64,000 nucleotides of DNA, taken from positions 592,032 to 656,031 of the forward strand of contig DASXGW010000004.1 in the NCBI GenBank assembly GCA_036488875.1, in the 5' to 3' direction. Below, in pieces: positions 42,755 through 52,081 of this stretch. Positions within the stretch are counted from its first letter, which is position 1. The number at the start of each line of letters is the position of its first letter. The notes beneath the pieces are model-generated. The model ran no database searches. It saw nothing but the letters and a program-made list of their open reading frames with translations, and was not told the origin of the DNA. Source of the stretch: Candidatus Baltobacteraceae bacterium. Its GTDB lineage: Bacteria; Vulcanimicrobiota; Vulcanimicrobiia; Vulcanimicrobiales; Vulcanimicrobiaceae. The position numbers were made by a program, and so were the translations under genes.

Positions 42755-44206
42755 CTACTTGGCTCCGACCGGCGACGGCGCTTTCGGTTTGGGGTTGACG
42801 ATGTGAATCGCTTTGCCGTGCGCCGCTTCGGCCGCGTCCATGATGCCTTCGGTCAACGTCGGATGCGGATGCACCGAGAGGCCGATGTCCTCCAGCGTCG
42901 CGCCCATTTCGAGGGCGATCACGCCCTCGCCGATCAGCGATTCGGCTTGCGGTGCGACGATGTGCATGCCTAGCAGCAGATCGGTCTTGGCGTCGCCGAC
43001 GAGCTTGAGCACGCCGTCGCTTTCGTTCATCGTGCGCGCGCGGCCGCTCGCGGCGAGCGGAAACTTGCCAATGCGTACCTCGTAGCCTTTGGCTTTGGCT
43101 TCCTCTTCCGAAAGGCCCACGGTTGCGACCTCGGGATCGGTGTAGACGCAGTTCGGAATCGCGATCGGATCGAACGCCGCGGATTTATCGCCGCTGATGA
43201 CTTCGGCGGCTACGACGCCCTGCTTCATCGCGCGATGCGCGAGCAGCGGCTGCCCGGTCACGTCACCGATGGCGAAAATAGTCGGAACTTTCGTGCGCAT
43301 CTGCGCGTCGACCGCAACGAAACCTTTGTCGTCGGCCGCCAGGCCGGCAGCCTGAAGGTTGAGGTTATCGGTCACCGGACGCCGGCCGACCGCAACCAAT
43401 ACCATGTCGAACTTGCGAGACTCGTCTTTGCCCCCGGTGCCCTCGCCGTTGAGCGTCGCGACGACGTTCTTGCCGTCTTTTTTCAGGTCGCCGACTTTCG
43501 TGTTGAGCATGATCTCGACGCCTTGCTTTTTGAGAATGCGCCCGAGCGTCTTGCCGATCTCGGCGTCGGTACCGGTAAGAATCTGCGGCATCATCTCGAC
43601 GACGAGTACCTTGGCACCCATGCGCGCGTAGACGGTTGCGAACTCGAGACCGATGACGCCCCCGCCGATCACGAGCATATCCTTGGGAACGCGCTTTACT
43701 TGGACGGCGTCGTCGGAGTTGATGATCGTCTCGCCGTCGCGCGGCCACGCCTTGACGTCGACCGGTGCCGAGCCCGTCGCGATCACGACGTTGCCTGCCT
43801 TGATCGTGTCGGTTCCGCCGTCTTTCTTTTTGACGGAGATCTCGGTGGGGCTCTTAAACGATGCTTCGCCGTAGATAAACTCGACGCCGTTGGCTTTAAA
43901 AAGCGTCTTCACGCCGCCGACGTTGGAGTTGACGACGTCGTTTTTGAACTTCGCGACGCCTTCGCGGTCGACGGTCGGTTTTGCAACCGTCAAACCGATA
44001 GCTCCCGCGTGTTCGATGTGGCGAATCACCTCGCCGACGTGCAGCAGCGCCTTGGTCGGAATGCACCCCCAGTTAAGGCACACGCCGCCCACCTCGTCGC
44101 GATCGACGCAGATGACTTTCTTGCCGAGTTGTCCCAGCCGGATCGCGGCATGATAGCCTCCCGGCCCGGCACCGATGACGACCGCGTCGACGTTAAATTC
44201 TGCCAA
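42755..44206 (-). CDS. lpdA: Dihydrolipoamide dehydrogenase (E3)
   Basis: FAD/NAD disulfide reductase of 483 aa: VVIGAGPGGYHAAIRLGQLGK, GGVCLNWGCIPTKALL (redox Cys pair), MLVIGGGVIGLEFATVYAR, AIGDVTG, and the C-terminal VHPHPTLTE with the active-site His. It reoxidises lipoyl groups made with LipA and LipB encoded nearby. I chose TTG at 44206 (GGGAG 8 bp upstream) because LAEFNVDAVVIG is the usual N-terminus. The ORF extends to 44290. Confidence 0.92.
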   Translation of the reverse strand: MAEFNVDAVVIGAGPGGYHAAIRLGQLGKKVICVDRDEVGGVCLNWGCIPTKALLHVGEVIRHIEHAGAIGLTVAKPTVDREGVAKFKNDVVNSNVGGVKTLFKANGVEFIYGEASFKSPTEISVKKKDGGTDTIKAGNVVIATGSAPVDVKAWPRDGETIINSDDAVQVKRVPKDMLVIGGGVIGLEFATVYARMGAKVLVVEMMPQILTGTDAEIGKTLGRILKKQGVEIMLNTKVGDLKKDGKNVVATLNGEGTGGKDESRKFDMVLVAVGRRPVTDNLNLQAAGLAADDKGFVAVDAQMRTKVPTIFAIGDVTGQPLLAHRAMKQGVVAAEVISGDKSAAFDPIAIPNCVYTDPEVATVGLSEEEAKAKGYEVRIGKFPLAASGRARTMNESDGVLKLVGDAKTDLLLGMHIVAPQAESLIGEGVIALEMGATLEDIGLSVHPHPTLTEGIMDAAEAAHGKAIHIVNPKPKAPSPVGAK

Positions 44207-44420
44207 GATGTTTGCTCCCGAGCTAATTGACCGCTTGTGAAGGCGTCTTGGTTTCTCGACGTGGTCCCGGAAAACATTGGTTAGAGGCATGACGTAGGTT
44301 TGGGGCGCCCTAGGGGAATCTTTCGCGAACCAATACGTTCAAGCGCCCCATGGGTTGGGGGCCCCACGAAGTGGGGGGCGCGGAGGCTGGGCCGGAGCGC
44401 CTGTTAAACTGGCCTCATCC

Positions 44421-45875
44421 ATGGCGACCGTTGGACTGCTGCCGGAGCTCGACCGCGATTCGATCGTTCCGCTATACCGGCAAATCTACGAGCACTTGCG
44501 CGAGGCGATTTTGACCGGCACCTTGCCGGAGTCGACCCGTCTCCCGCCCGAGCGGAACATGGCCGAAAAGCTCAACGTCAATCGCAGCACGGTGGTGCAC
44601 GCCTACCGGGAGCTGGTAAGGGAAGGGCTGATCGAGCAGCGCGTGGGCTCCGGCTCTCGCGTCATTCCCCAACTGCGCGGCCAGCCGGAGCGCTCGGCGG
44701 CAGTGCCGTGGTGGGTGACCCTGCCGCCGTGGCGCGTCGGCGAGTTTCCCAACGTGCTCGGCGAGCTGGCGGCAAAGCAAGAGAGCGGACGGATCTCGTT
44801 CGTACAGGGCGTCGCGCCCGACGAGCCGTCGCCGCTGGGCGAGTTGGCCAAGTCGTTCGGACACGTCGCGCGCGATCCGCGCTTCGTGCTTTCCTACGGC
44901 GATTCGGAAGGCTACGAACCGCTGCGTGCGGCGATTGCGGCGCGAATGAACGCACGCGGCGCGACGACCGTTACGCGCAACGGCATTATCGTGCTCACCG
45001 GCTCGACGCAAGGGATCGCGATCGTAGCGCAAAGTTTGGCCGAGGCGGGCGACGAGATCATCGTTGAATCGCCGTCGTATCCGGGCGCGCTGCAAGTCTT
45101 TCAGATCAACGGTTTGCGCGCGATTCCGGTGCAGGTCGACGACGAGGGCATGCGCGTCGACCACGTCGAGGCGATCTTGCGCACGCGCCGTCCGCGTTTC
45201 ATCTACACGATGCCGTCGCTGCACAACCCGACCAGTGCGACCATGAACGCCGATCGCCGCGAACGCTTAGCCACCATCGCCAAACGCGCGGGCGTTCCGA
45301 TCGTCGAGGACGATCCGTACGGGCCGCTCGCGCTCGACGCCGGTCCGCCGCTCGTCGCGCTCGCTCCCGATTACGTCGTCTACTTGTCGACGTTTTCGAA
45401 AACCATCGCGCCCAGCTTGCGCGTGGGTTGGCTGGCCGCGCCGCGAACGATTCTCGAGCGGCTGCTTCTGCGCAAACAAGCCTACGACATGGCGACGAGT
45501 CTCTACGTACAGGCCGCCGTGACCGATTACTTGGAACGCGGCTACGACGCGCACGTCGAGCAGCTGCGCGAAGAGCTGCAGCTGCGGCGCAAGCTTGCCG
45601 ACGAAGCGATCGCGCGTCACTGGCCGGCATCGCTGAAGGCGAGCAGTCCGGCAGGTGGATTCTATCTCTGGGTAACGACGCCGCGCGAGGTGCGGGCGCG
45701 CGCGCTGCTCGACGCCGCCGAACGGCGCGGCGCGTCGTTTCTCTTCGGCGAAGCGTTTTTCGCGAGCTCCGGCGGCGACCATCACTTCCGCTTGGCGCTG
45801 ACGGCCGTTACGCGAAAGGAAATCGGCGAAGGTATTCGCCGTATCGGCGAAGCGTTCAAGAGCTTACGCGCGTGA
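44421..45875 (+). CDS. MocR-type GntR regulator with aminotransferase domain
   Basis: The 484-aa protein has an N-terminal GntR winged helix (PLYRQIYEHLREAILTGTLPE, RLPPERNMAEKLNVNRSTV) joined to a class I aminotransferase fold. FSKTIAPSLRVGWLAAP has the PLP Lys and YTMPSLHNPTS lies before it. MocR proteins use PLP or amino compounds as ligands; PdxR is one of them, but the pdxST genes are 33 kb away. The GTGA overlap with mutY suggests co-translation. Confidence 0.88.
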   Translation: MATVGLLPELDRDSIVPLYRQIYEHLREAILTGTLPESTRLPPERNMAEKLNVNRSTVVHAYRELVREGLIEQRVGSGSRVIPQLRGQPERSAAVPWWVTLPPWRVGEFPNVLGELAAKQESGRISFVQGVAPDEPSPLGELAKSFGHVARDPRFVLSYGDSEGYEPLRAAIAARMNARGATTVTRNGIIVLTGSTQGIAIVAQSLAEAGDEIIVESPSYPGALQVFQINGLRAIPVQVDDEGMRVDHVEAILRTRRPRFIYTMPSLHNPTSATMNADRRERLATIAKRAGVPIVEDDPYGPLALDAGPPLVALAPDYVVYLSTFSKTIAPSLRVGWLAAPRTILERLLLRKQAYDMATSLYVQAAVTDYLERGYDAHVEQLREELQLRRKLADEAIARHWPASLKASSPAGGFYLWVTTPREVRARALLDAAERRGASFLFGEAFFASSGGDHHFRLALTAVTRKEIGEGIRRIGEAFKSLRA

Positions 45876-46714
45876 AGCCGATCGAAAGCCGCTTGCTGGA
45901 GTGGTACGGGGTGCACGGGCGCGCGGACTTGCCGTGGCGCGTCGTGCGCGATCCGTACTATACGCTCGTGAGCGAGTTCATGCTGCAGCAAACGCAAGTC
46001 GATCGAGTGGTGCCGAAGTTCCGCACGTTCGTCCAACGCTTTCCGACGATCGAGACGTTAGCCGCAGCGTCGGTGGCCGACGTGCTGCGCGAGTGGAAGG
46101 GGCTGGGATATAACTCGCGTGCCGTGCGGCTCAAGCGCGTTGCCGAAGCGGTCGTCGAGCGCCACGGCGGCCGCATGCCCGAATCCGCGAGCGCGCTCCT
46201 CGACTTGCCTGGAATCGGACCTTACACGGCCAGCGCGATTCGTGCGTTCGCGTTCGACGTCGACGACTTGCCGGTCGATACGAACGTGCGGCGCATCGTC
46301 GAGCGCGTCGGACAACCGCTCGAACCACCGGGCGGAAAGGCCCACGACTGGGCTTCCGCGCTCATGGATTTGGGCGCGACGATTTGTAAGGCTCGCGTTC
46401 CCAAATGTTTGCTTTGCCCGCTGCAGAGCGAGTGCGCGTCGGCGCCGCTTTCGCCGAGCGCGTGCGTGCCGGCTCCGCGTAAACGCGGCGATACGGTTCC
46501 CTTCGAAAAAACCGCACGGTACGCGCGCGGCCGCGTCATCGACCGGCTGCGCGAGCTGCCGCCCGGAAAACGAATTTCATTTCTCGATCTGCACCGCGAT
46601 CTCGAGCCGTTACTACCCGGGCGTACGGTCGAAGAGGTTCGCGCGTTCGTTCGCGCGCTCGAGCGCGACGGTCTGATCGCCCGTGACGGCGAGTCCGTAG
46701 CGCTGGCGGAATAA
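45872..46714 (+). CDS. mutY: A/G-specific adenine glycosylase (MutY-type), no NUDIX-like domain
   Basis: The 280-aa enzyme has SEFMLQQTQVDRVVPKF (catalytic Glu region), LPGIGPYTASAIRAFAF (HhH-GPD), VDTNVRRIV (catalytic Asp) and the 4Fe-4S ligands C-x6-C-x2-C-x5-C in CKARVPKCLLCPLQSEC. It removes A mispaired with 8-oxoG. Typical MutY has a further 100-150-aa C-terminal domain that reads 8-oxoG. Here that region is replaced by a short winged-helix-like tail. The GTG start overlaps the MocR stop. Confidence 0.85.
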   Translation: MKPIESRLLEWYGVHGRADLPWRVVRDPYYTLVSEFMLQQTQVDRVVPKFRTFVQRFPTIETLAAASVADVLREWKGLGYNSRAVRLKRVAEAVVERHGGRMPESASALLDLPGIGPYTASAIRAFAFDVDDLPVDTNVRRIVERVGQPLEPPGGKAHDWASALMDLGATICKARVPKCLLCPLQSECASAPLSPSACVPAPRKRGDTVPFEKTARYARGRVIDRLRELPPGKRISFLDLHRDLEPLLPGRTVEEVRAFVRALERDGLIARDGESVALAE

Positions 46715-46717
46715 GCC

Positions 46718-47953
46718 ATGTCCGTACGCGAGCTTTTCGAAGGGCGCCGCGGCCGCGTCGCCGCGGGCTTGCTGGTTTCGGAGTTCGTTGCGGCGACGCA
46801 AGGACTGGTCGTTGCCGCTATCATGCCGCGCGTCGTCGCCGATCTGCACGGGCTCGGTGAATACGCGCTCGCGTACACCGCGTTCTTTGTGGCGTTCTTC
46901 CTCTTTCTACCGTTTGCGGGACCGTGGGCGGATCGCTATGGGCTGCGTCGCGTGCTCGCGATCGCACTCGCGCTGCTCGGCGCGGGATTGGCGTTGGTCG
47001 CGGTCGCGCCGAATATGCCCGCATTCTTGGGAGCGCGCTTCGTCGAAGGTGTCGGCGATGGGCTCGATTATGCGATGTCGCTTACGGCGATCGCGAAATC
47101 GTTTCCGGATAATTTGCGTACGCGCATGATGTCGTTCAACGCGACGATGTGGGTGGTCCCGGGGCTGGTCGCACCGGGGCTAGGCGCGTTCGTCGCAACG
47201 CAGTTCGGCTGGCGGTGGGCCTTCGCGGGCCTGCTGCCGCTGATCGTCATCGCGGCGGTGCTGATTTTGCCGGCCGTCGAACAGCGGCCGAGTTCGGAGC
47301 GCACCGATCCGCTCGGAGCGCTGCGAGTGCTGTTTTCGCGCGCGACGCTCTTTGCTCGCGGTTCGATGCACGCGTCGCTATTTGCGTTTGCGCTGCTGCA
47401 TGCCGCGTTCTTCGGTGCCGACGCATACGTCGCACTCGCCCTCGTCGGAGTGCGCGGACTCTCGCTCGAGGCGGCGAGCATCTGCATCACGGTTGCGGTG
47501 CTAGGCTGGTCGGCAACGGCATTGATCTCGCCGTCGATGCAAGAGCGCTGGGGAAGTGCGGCCGTCGTCGTAAGCGGAGCCGCGGGATGCGTCGTCGCAA
47601 CGGCGGCGTTCGTGGCCATTGCGCTAGGCGCGCCGATTTGGCTCGCGTACGTGGCCTGGGTCGTCGGCGGCGCGGGAATCGGCTTTGCTTATCCGACGAT
47701 TTCGGCCGGCGTGTTCGGCGGCGCGTTGGAAGGGCGCGAAGGCATCGTCTCGTCGGCCATGGCGCTCTCCGCGGTCGTCGGCCTTCTCGTGGGTACGTCG
47801 ATCTGCGGCATACCGATCGCGGCCGCGACCCGATTGGGAACGCCGCTACGCGATGCGCTCGCGCTGACGTTTGTGCTTGCGACGTTCTTCGGCGTAGCGC
47901 TGATGGGCGTCGCCGCGAAGACTATAGCTCGAGAAGCTCCAGGTCGCACGTAG
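46718..47953 (+). CDS. MFS transporter (drug/H+ antiporter-like)
   Basis: The 411-aa polytopic protein has about 12 TM segments. FLPFAGPWADRYGLRRVLAIAL is the MFS signature loop 2-3, and GARFVEGVGDGLDYAMSLT lies in TM4. The substrate is unknown. It starts 3 bp after mutY on the same strand. Its last 32 bp overlap the convergent dioxygenase-like gene. Confidence 0.85.
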   Translation: MSVRELFEGRRGRVAAGLLVSEFVAATQGLVVAAIMPRVVADLHGLGEYALAYTAFFVAFFLFLPFAGPWADRYGLRRVLAIALALLGAGLALVAVAPNMPAFLGARFVEGVGDGLDYAMSLTAIAKSFPDNLRTRMMSFNATMWVVPGLVAPGLGAFVATQFGWRWAFAGLLPLIVIAAVLILPAVEQRPSSERTDPLGALRVLFSRATLFARGSMHASLFAFALLHAAFFGADAYVALALVGVRGLSLEAASICITVAVLGWSATALISPSMQERWGSAAVVVSGAAGCVVATAAFVAIALGAPIWLAYVAWVVGGAGIGFAYPTISAGVFGGALEGREGIVSSAMALSAVVGLLVGTSICGIPIAAATRLGTPLRDALALTFVLATFFGVALMGVAAKTIAREAPGRT

Positions 47954-48443
47954 CCGTGACGATGCGGCTTTGGCGCGAGTGAACGTCGACGACCGTGTAG
48001 CTGTGGATCGGCTCGGAATAGAGCTGCAGCGTATAGGCCATAACTTCGGTCGCGTTGCGCACGCGGTGCAGCTCCTTGGGACCGCCGCGGTGATCGACGT
48101 CACCTAAACCCAGCGAGATTTTCTCGGCCGGGCGCAGCTCGACGACGGCGCTGCCTGCGTCGTCGTCGCGATTGAAGTTTTCCACCTCGAGCGCGCCCTC
48201 CATCATCAACACCCAGCAGTCGGAGCTGCCGTGATCGTGAATCGGGCTGATCGATCCGGGCGACCAGCGCATGACGACGATCTCGTAACGCGGCAAGCGC
48301 AAAAGCTGCGTGCGCGTGTATGCGTAGGGAATCAGCGGTAGACGGTCGCGATAGCTTGCGAAGCGTTGTGCGTAGCGTTGCATCGCATCGAGAAACTCGT
48401 CGTCGCCCATCGCTTGCGCGAGCCGATCCATGCCGGCCGTCAC
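47922..48443 (-). CDS. Cysteine dioxygenase-like cupin protein
   Basis: The 173-aa cupin has MRWSPGSISPIHDHGSSDCWVLMMEGALE, with the His-x-His iron ligands and the Cys that can cross-link to Tyr in Cys dioxygenases. A third His lies in LHRVRNATE. It should oxidise cysteine or a related thiol. The GTG start overlaps the TGA of the FAD protein gene (GTGA). The two may form a sulfur or amino-acid oxidation unit. Confidence 0.8.
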   Translation of the reverse strand: MTAGMDRLAQAMGDDEFLDAMQRYAQRFASYRDRLPLIPYAYTRTQLLRLPRYEIVVMRWSPGSISPIHDHGSSDCWVLMMEGALEVENFNRDDDAGSAVVELRPAEKISLGLGDVDHRGGPKELHRVRNATEVMAYTLQLYSEPIHSYTVVDVHSRQSRIVTATCDLELLEL

Positions 48444-49810
48444 GAAGCGGCCTCGAGTGCCGCCCGCGAGCTTTCCGCCACGACGGCTCGAGCAATTGCA
48501 GCCGCCTGTTCGCGCGTCTCGGGGACCGCAGTCGTTTCGTACAGCATGCCGCGCAGCGGCGGTCCCAAGGTGAACAGGCGATCGACCTTATTGCCGCCGG
48601 CGTCGACGACGTGCAGATCCGGCGTCGCCTCGACGCCGAGACGCAGCCGGTCGGCCCGAATGGTTCCGCGGCGCATGAGGCTCTGCACGAGCGGATGCCG
48701 CACCCGCTCGTAGTTGCCGTTTGGTCCGGTACAGTTCACCGCGCAGGAAACCACAAAGCGGTTTTTTCCCGCCGGGCCTTCGACTCCCACTAGAATGCGC
48801 CCGTCGGGCGTCTGGGTTGCCTGCGACACACGCCCCCGATGCCGGACGAGCCGCCCATCGCGGTGAAGCCGCTCGCACGCGGCGGCGGTCTTCGGTGGAA
48901 CGCGATACCGGTGAACGGCCCAAAAAACTTCGAGATGGCGGAGAAAGCGCGCGCGATCTCGCGGCGTCCACGACATCCAGATGGCGGGACTAACGTCACG
49001 AATCGCCTCGACGACGTCGCGCCAATCGCCGCCCGCGGCGCAATGGTTGCGAGCCGCCGCTCGCAGCGAGCGCAGGAGATCGTACGGCGTGTTCGTTTGC
49101 AGGGCGAGCTGCCGGGGATCGAGCGCACGCGCAAACGGATTCTCGACGCACGGCATGAGACCGCGGCGCGAGACGACGTGCACGCATCCCTCGAACTCCC
49201 GCTCGTCGAGCATCGCCACGGTATCCATCGCGGTCAACCCGCTCCCGACGATCAGCACGTCGCCGCGAAGGTGCGCCGGCGCCGGGTCGAAGCGCCACGG
49301 ATCGGCGACGAATCCCGGATGACGGTGGAGCACCTGCGGCAGAAAAGCGTAATCCGGCGGAAAGTTTCCAAGAGCCAACACGACGTGCCGCGCGATGCGT
49401 TCGCCGCCGTGCGCGTCGACGACGGTAAAGTGTTCGGCGCCGGCTACGACGTCGACGACTTCGGCGCGCAGCGTTTCGAATTCGGGCCGGTGCTCGAGTG
49501 TTTCGCGCAAACGCTCGCGAAGATATGCGCCGAAACGACGGCGCGAGATCAACGCCGATTCCGGCTCGGTTCGCAACCAGTTTACGAGATGCCGTTTGTC
49601 GCCGGCAACGGCACTCATCGCGCGCGCCGTACCGTTCATGTACAGCCGCTCCGATGCCGGGGCGTACGCGCTTCCGGGCCCCGGTTCTCCCGCATCGATC
49701 AAAAGCGCGCGGAAGTCCGGCGGGGCCATCAGCGCGAGCTCTGCGGCGACCGTCGTTCCGGCAAGACCTCCGCCGACGATGACTGCGTCGAAGAGCTGGC
49801 CTGAATCCAT
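48440..49810 (-). CDS. FAD/NAD(P)-binding protein (YdhS/HpnW-like)
   Basis: The 456-aa flavoprotein begins FDAVIVGGGLAGTTVAAELAL (FAD dinucleotide motif). It has PGSAYAPASERLYMNGTA, a second GDVLIVGSGLTAMDTVAML Rossmann motif, and the C-terminal LFTLGPPLRGMLYETTAVPETREQA seen in this uncharacterised oxidoreductase family. The reaction is unknown. It is the first gene of a two-gene operon with the cysteine-dioxygenase-like protein. Confidence 0.8.
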   Translation of the reverse strand: MDSGQLFDAVIVGGGLAGTTVAAELALMAPPDFRALLIDAGEPGPGSAYAPASERLYMNGTARAMSAVAGDKRHLVNWLRTEPESALISRRRFGAYLRERLRETLEHRPEFETLRAEVVDVVAGAEHFTVVDAHGGERIARHVVLALGNFPPDYAFLPQVLHRHPGFVADPWRFDPAPAHLRGDVLIVGSGLTAMDTVAMLDEREFEGCVHVVSRRGLMPCVENPFARALDPRQLALQTNTPYDLLRSLRAAARNHCAAGGDWRDVVEAIRDVSPAIWMSWTPRDRARFLRHLEVFWAVHRYRVPPKTAAACERLHRDGRLVRHRGRVSQATQTPDGRILVGVEGPAGKNRFVVSCAVNCTGPNGNYERVRHPLVQSLMRRGTIRADRLRLGVEATPDLHVVDAGGNKVDRLFTLGPPLRGMLYETTAVPETREQAAAIARAVVAESSRAALEAAS

Positions 49811-49921
49811 GGCCCAATTATTATCGGCCGGGGGAGCCTACATTTCGCTCATGCCGTTGTCGGCTCGGGTCTCGTTTACCGGAGTAAACTTCGACCGTCG
49901 CCTCCTAGGCCTGAACGAAAT

Positions 49922-51292
49922 CTAGGCTCCCCCGCTCTCTTTTCTTCTGTCGATCATTGCTTCGATGGCGCGATAGATGCGCGGAACGTACTCGTGCTTG
50001 TAAGGATAGATCTCGACGGGGTCGCTCGTGTGAACGAGCATTGCCGGATCGGCTTCAAATACGATGAGCCTTCCGTCTTGCCCGATCGCGCAATCGATCC
50101 CGAAATACTCTAGGCCGACAGCGCCGGCGACGTTTCGTAAAACGCTTTGCAAACCGTTTGTAAAGATCGATCCCATGTCGATCATGAACGCGGCCTCCTC
50201 GTCGCGCATCCACTGGTGTTCGCCCATAGGCGCGTTGTAGTAGTGAATCATCCAGCTGGGCGAGATCGCTAGATGCACCGGATAGGGCTCGCCGTCGACG
50301 AAAACGATGCGGTACTTGCGATAGTTTCCGTCACCGCTGACGTAGTCGATGAAGGGGCTCACGAAGTACGCCGGCGCTCCGACGCGCGCGGCGTACTCGC
50401 GCAGCTCCCGAGTGCTGACGAGACGCGCGAGATCGTGACCGGCATGCGAACCGACGGGACGTGCGATGATCGGATAGGCAAACGGCGACTCACCGGCCGC
50501 CAACGACTCGGCGCCGGCCTGCGCAACCGCCGCGACGGTGCAATCGACTCGCGCCAGCGTTTCGCCCAAGCGGCGTCGTCCCACCCCCAGGACGCGTTCG
50601 GGCGCGTTGAGCGACGGCCGGTCTTGCGCGTCCAGAAACGTTCGCGCCAAGCGCAGCGCTCCAACGGCCTCGTCGGATTCGGCGATGGCGTTGAGCACGA
50701 CGTCGTACGGCGGCAACCTTTCGTGCGAGGCCTGCGCATCGTCGAGCAAATACAACTTGCAAAAACTCGTCGTCCTGCGGTCGAACAAAAAGTCGACCGG
50801 AACGTTGGCTTGCCAATCGCCGGGGGTGCAAAGCACCAGCAAACTGCGCTTTTCGTTGGGTGCGCGGTGCGCGAAGGCGCGCTGATGCGAGAGTGCGCGT
50901 TTTTGGTGGGCGACGGCTTCGCCGAGTTCGCCTTTGATCTGCAGCAGCTCGTACATGCCCAAGTTCGCGGCAACCGACGAGGGTTCGACCTCGAGAGCTT
51001 CGTCGAACAGCCGCCGAGCCTCGTCGATGCGGCCCTCGCGCAAGACCAGACCGGCTTTCCCGATTAACGACGCGACGAACTTCGGAGCGCGAGCCAGCGC
51101 CGAATCGTACGCCAGCATCGCTTCTTTGGGCGCGCCGAGTTCGTCGAGCGTCATGGCGAGATTGTTGTAGAGAACGGCTGCCCCTGGAAACTGCACGATT
51201 GCTTCCGAGAACGCCGCGACGGCTTCGCGCATCCGTCCCTGCGCGCGCAGCGCGACCGCCTTTTCGTTGAGCGATTGGATCGATTCGGCCAT
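49922..51292 (-). CDS. TPR / ATP-grasp fusion protein
   Basis: The 456-aa protein has three or four TPR-like repeats in residues 5-130 (for example AVLYNNLAMTLDELGAPKEAMLAYDSALARAP). The rest resembles RimK-type ATP-grasp ligases: FAYPIIARPVGSHAGHDLARL, YFVSPFIDYVSGDGNYRKYRI and YFGIDCAIGQDGRLIVFEADPAML with the metal-binding Asp and Glu. Such fusions appear in peptide-modifying and ligase systems. No precursor peptide gene is apparent nearby. The product is unknown. Confidence 0.7.
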   Translation of the reverse strand: MAESIQSLNEKAVALRAQGRMREAVAAFSEAIVQFPGAAVLYNNLAMTLDELGAPKEAMLAYDSALARAPKFVASLIGKAGLVLREGRIDEARRLFDEALEVEPSSVAANLGMYELLQIKGELGEAVAHQKRALSHQRAFAHRAPNEKRSLLVLCTPGDWQANVPVDFLFDRRTTSFCKLYLLDDAQASHERLPPYDVVLNAIAESDEAVGALRLARTFLDAQDRPSLNAPERVLGVGRRRLGETLARVDCTVAAVAQAGAESLAAGESPFAYPIIARPVGSHAGHDLARLVSTRELREYAARVGAPAYFVSPFIDYVSGDGNYRKYRIVFVDGEPYPVHLAISPSWMIHYYNAPMGEHQWMRDEEAAFMIDMGSIFTNGLQSVLRNVAGAVGLEYFGIDCAIGQDGRLIVFEADPAMLVHTSDPVEIYPYKHEYVPRIYRAIEAMIDRRKESGGA

Positions 51293-51331
51293 GCGGGGAG
51301 TTTACGCGGACGCTCCTGAAGCTCCCTAGCG

Positions 51332-52081
51332 ATGCCTTCCATTCCGTTTCCCAAGAAAAAAGTGCCGCGAGAGACCGCGGTCGAGCAGCTTGCCGTTCTC
51401 GAGCGCACCTACCCGCACGCCGTTACGGCACTGAACTACGAAAGCGATTTCCAACTCCTCGTTGCGGTCATCCTCTCCGCTCAATGCACCGACGCACGAG
51501 TGAATATGACGACGCCGGCGCTCTTTGCGAAGTATCCGACGCCGCAGAAGCTGGCGGCAGCCGATCAGTCCGAGGTCGAGAAGATCATCAAATCGTGCGG
51601 CTTCTTTCGAATGAAGGCTCGCAACATCATCAACTGCGCCCGCGACCTGGTCGAGCGTTTCGGGGGTGAAGTTCCTCGCGACCGCGAGGATTTGGAATCG
51701 CTGGCCGGCGTCGGCCGAAAGACGGCGAGCGTCGTCATGGCGGCGGCTTTCGAGGAAGCCGCGCTCGCGGTCGACACGCACGTCTTTCGCGTCTCGCATC
51801 GACTGGGAATTACGCTCGGCAAGACGCCGCGTCAGGTCGAGGACGATCTTACGGCGCTGCTTCCCAAATCGAAGTGGGGGGATGCCACGCACTGGCTGAT
51901 CATGCACGGACGCGCGATCTGCAAAGCCCCGACGCCGCAGTGCGCGCGCTGTCCGGTGAACGCCCTGTGTCCAACGCCCGCGATTATCAGTCGAACGTTA
52001 ACGGCCCGGGTCCGTGCAAGTGGCTCGGCGGTTCCAACTCGGCGTCGGAAGCCAGCTGTTTCAAAAGCGAAGAAGCGGTAA
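51332..52081 (+). CDS. nth: Endonuclease III
   Basis: The 249-aa HhH-GPD glycosylase/AP lyase has LLVAVILSAQCTDARVN, LAGVGRKTASVVMAAAF (Lys), AVDTHVFRVSHRLG (catalytic Asp) and the 4Fe-4S set CKAPTPQCARCPVNALC. It removes oxidised pyrimidines. The conserved part ends near 51975. The remaining basic tail of about 35 aa overlaps the convergent gene by 95 bp, and its reality is uncertain. The gene is divergent from the TPR/ATP-grasp gene. Confidence 0.93.
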   Translation: MPSIPFPKKKVPRETAVEQLAVLERTYPHAVTALNYESDFQLLVAVILSAQCTDARVNMTTPALFAKYPTPQKLAAADQSEVEKIIKSCGFFRMKARNIINCARDLVERFGGEVPRDREDLESLAGVGRKTASVVMAAAFEEAALAVDTHVFRVSHRLGITLGKTPRQVEDDLTALLPKSKWGDATHWLIMHGRAICKAPTPQCARCPVNALCPTPAIISRTLTARVRASGSAVPTRRRKPAVSKAKKR

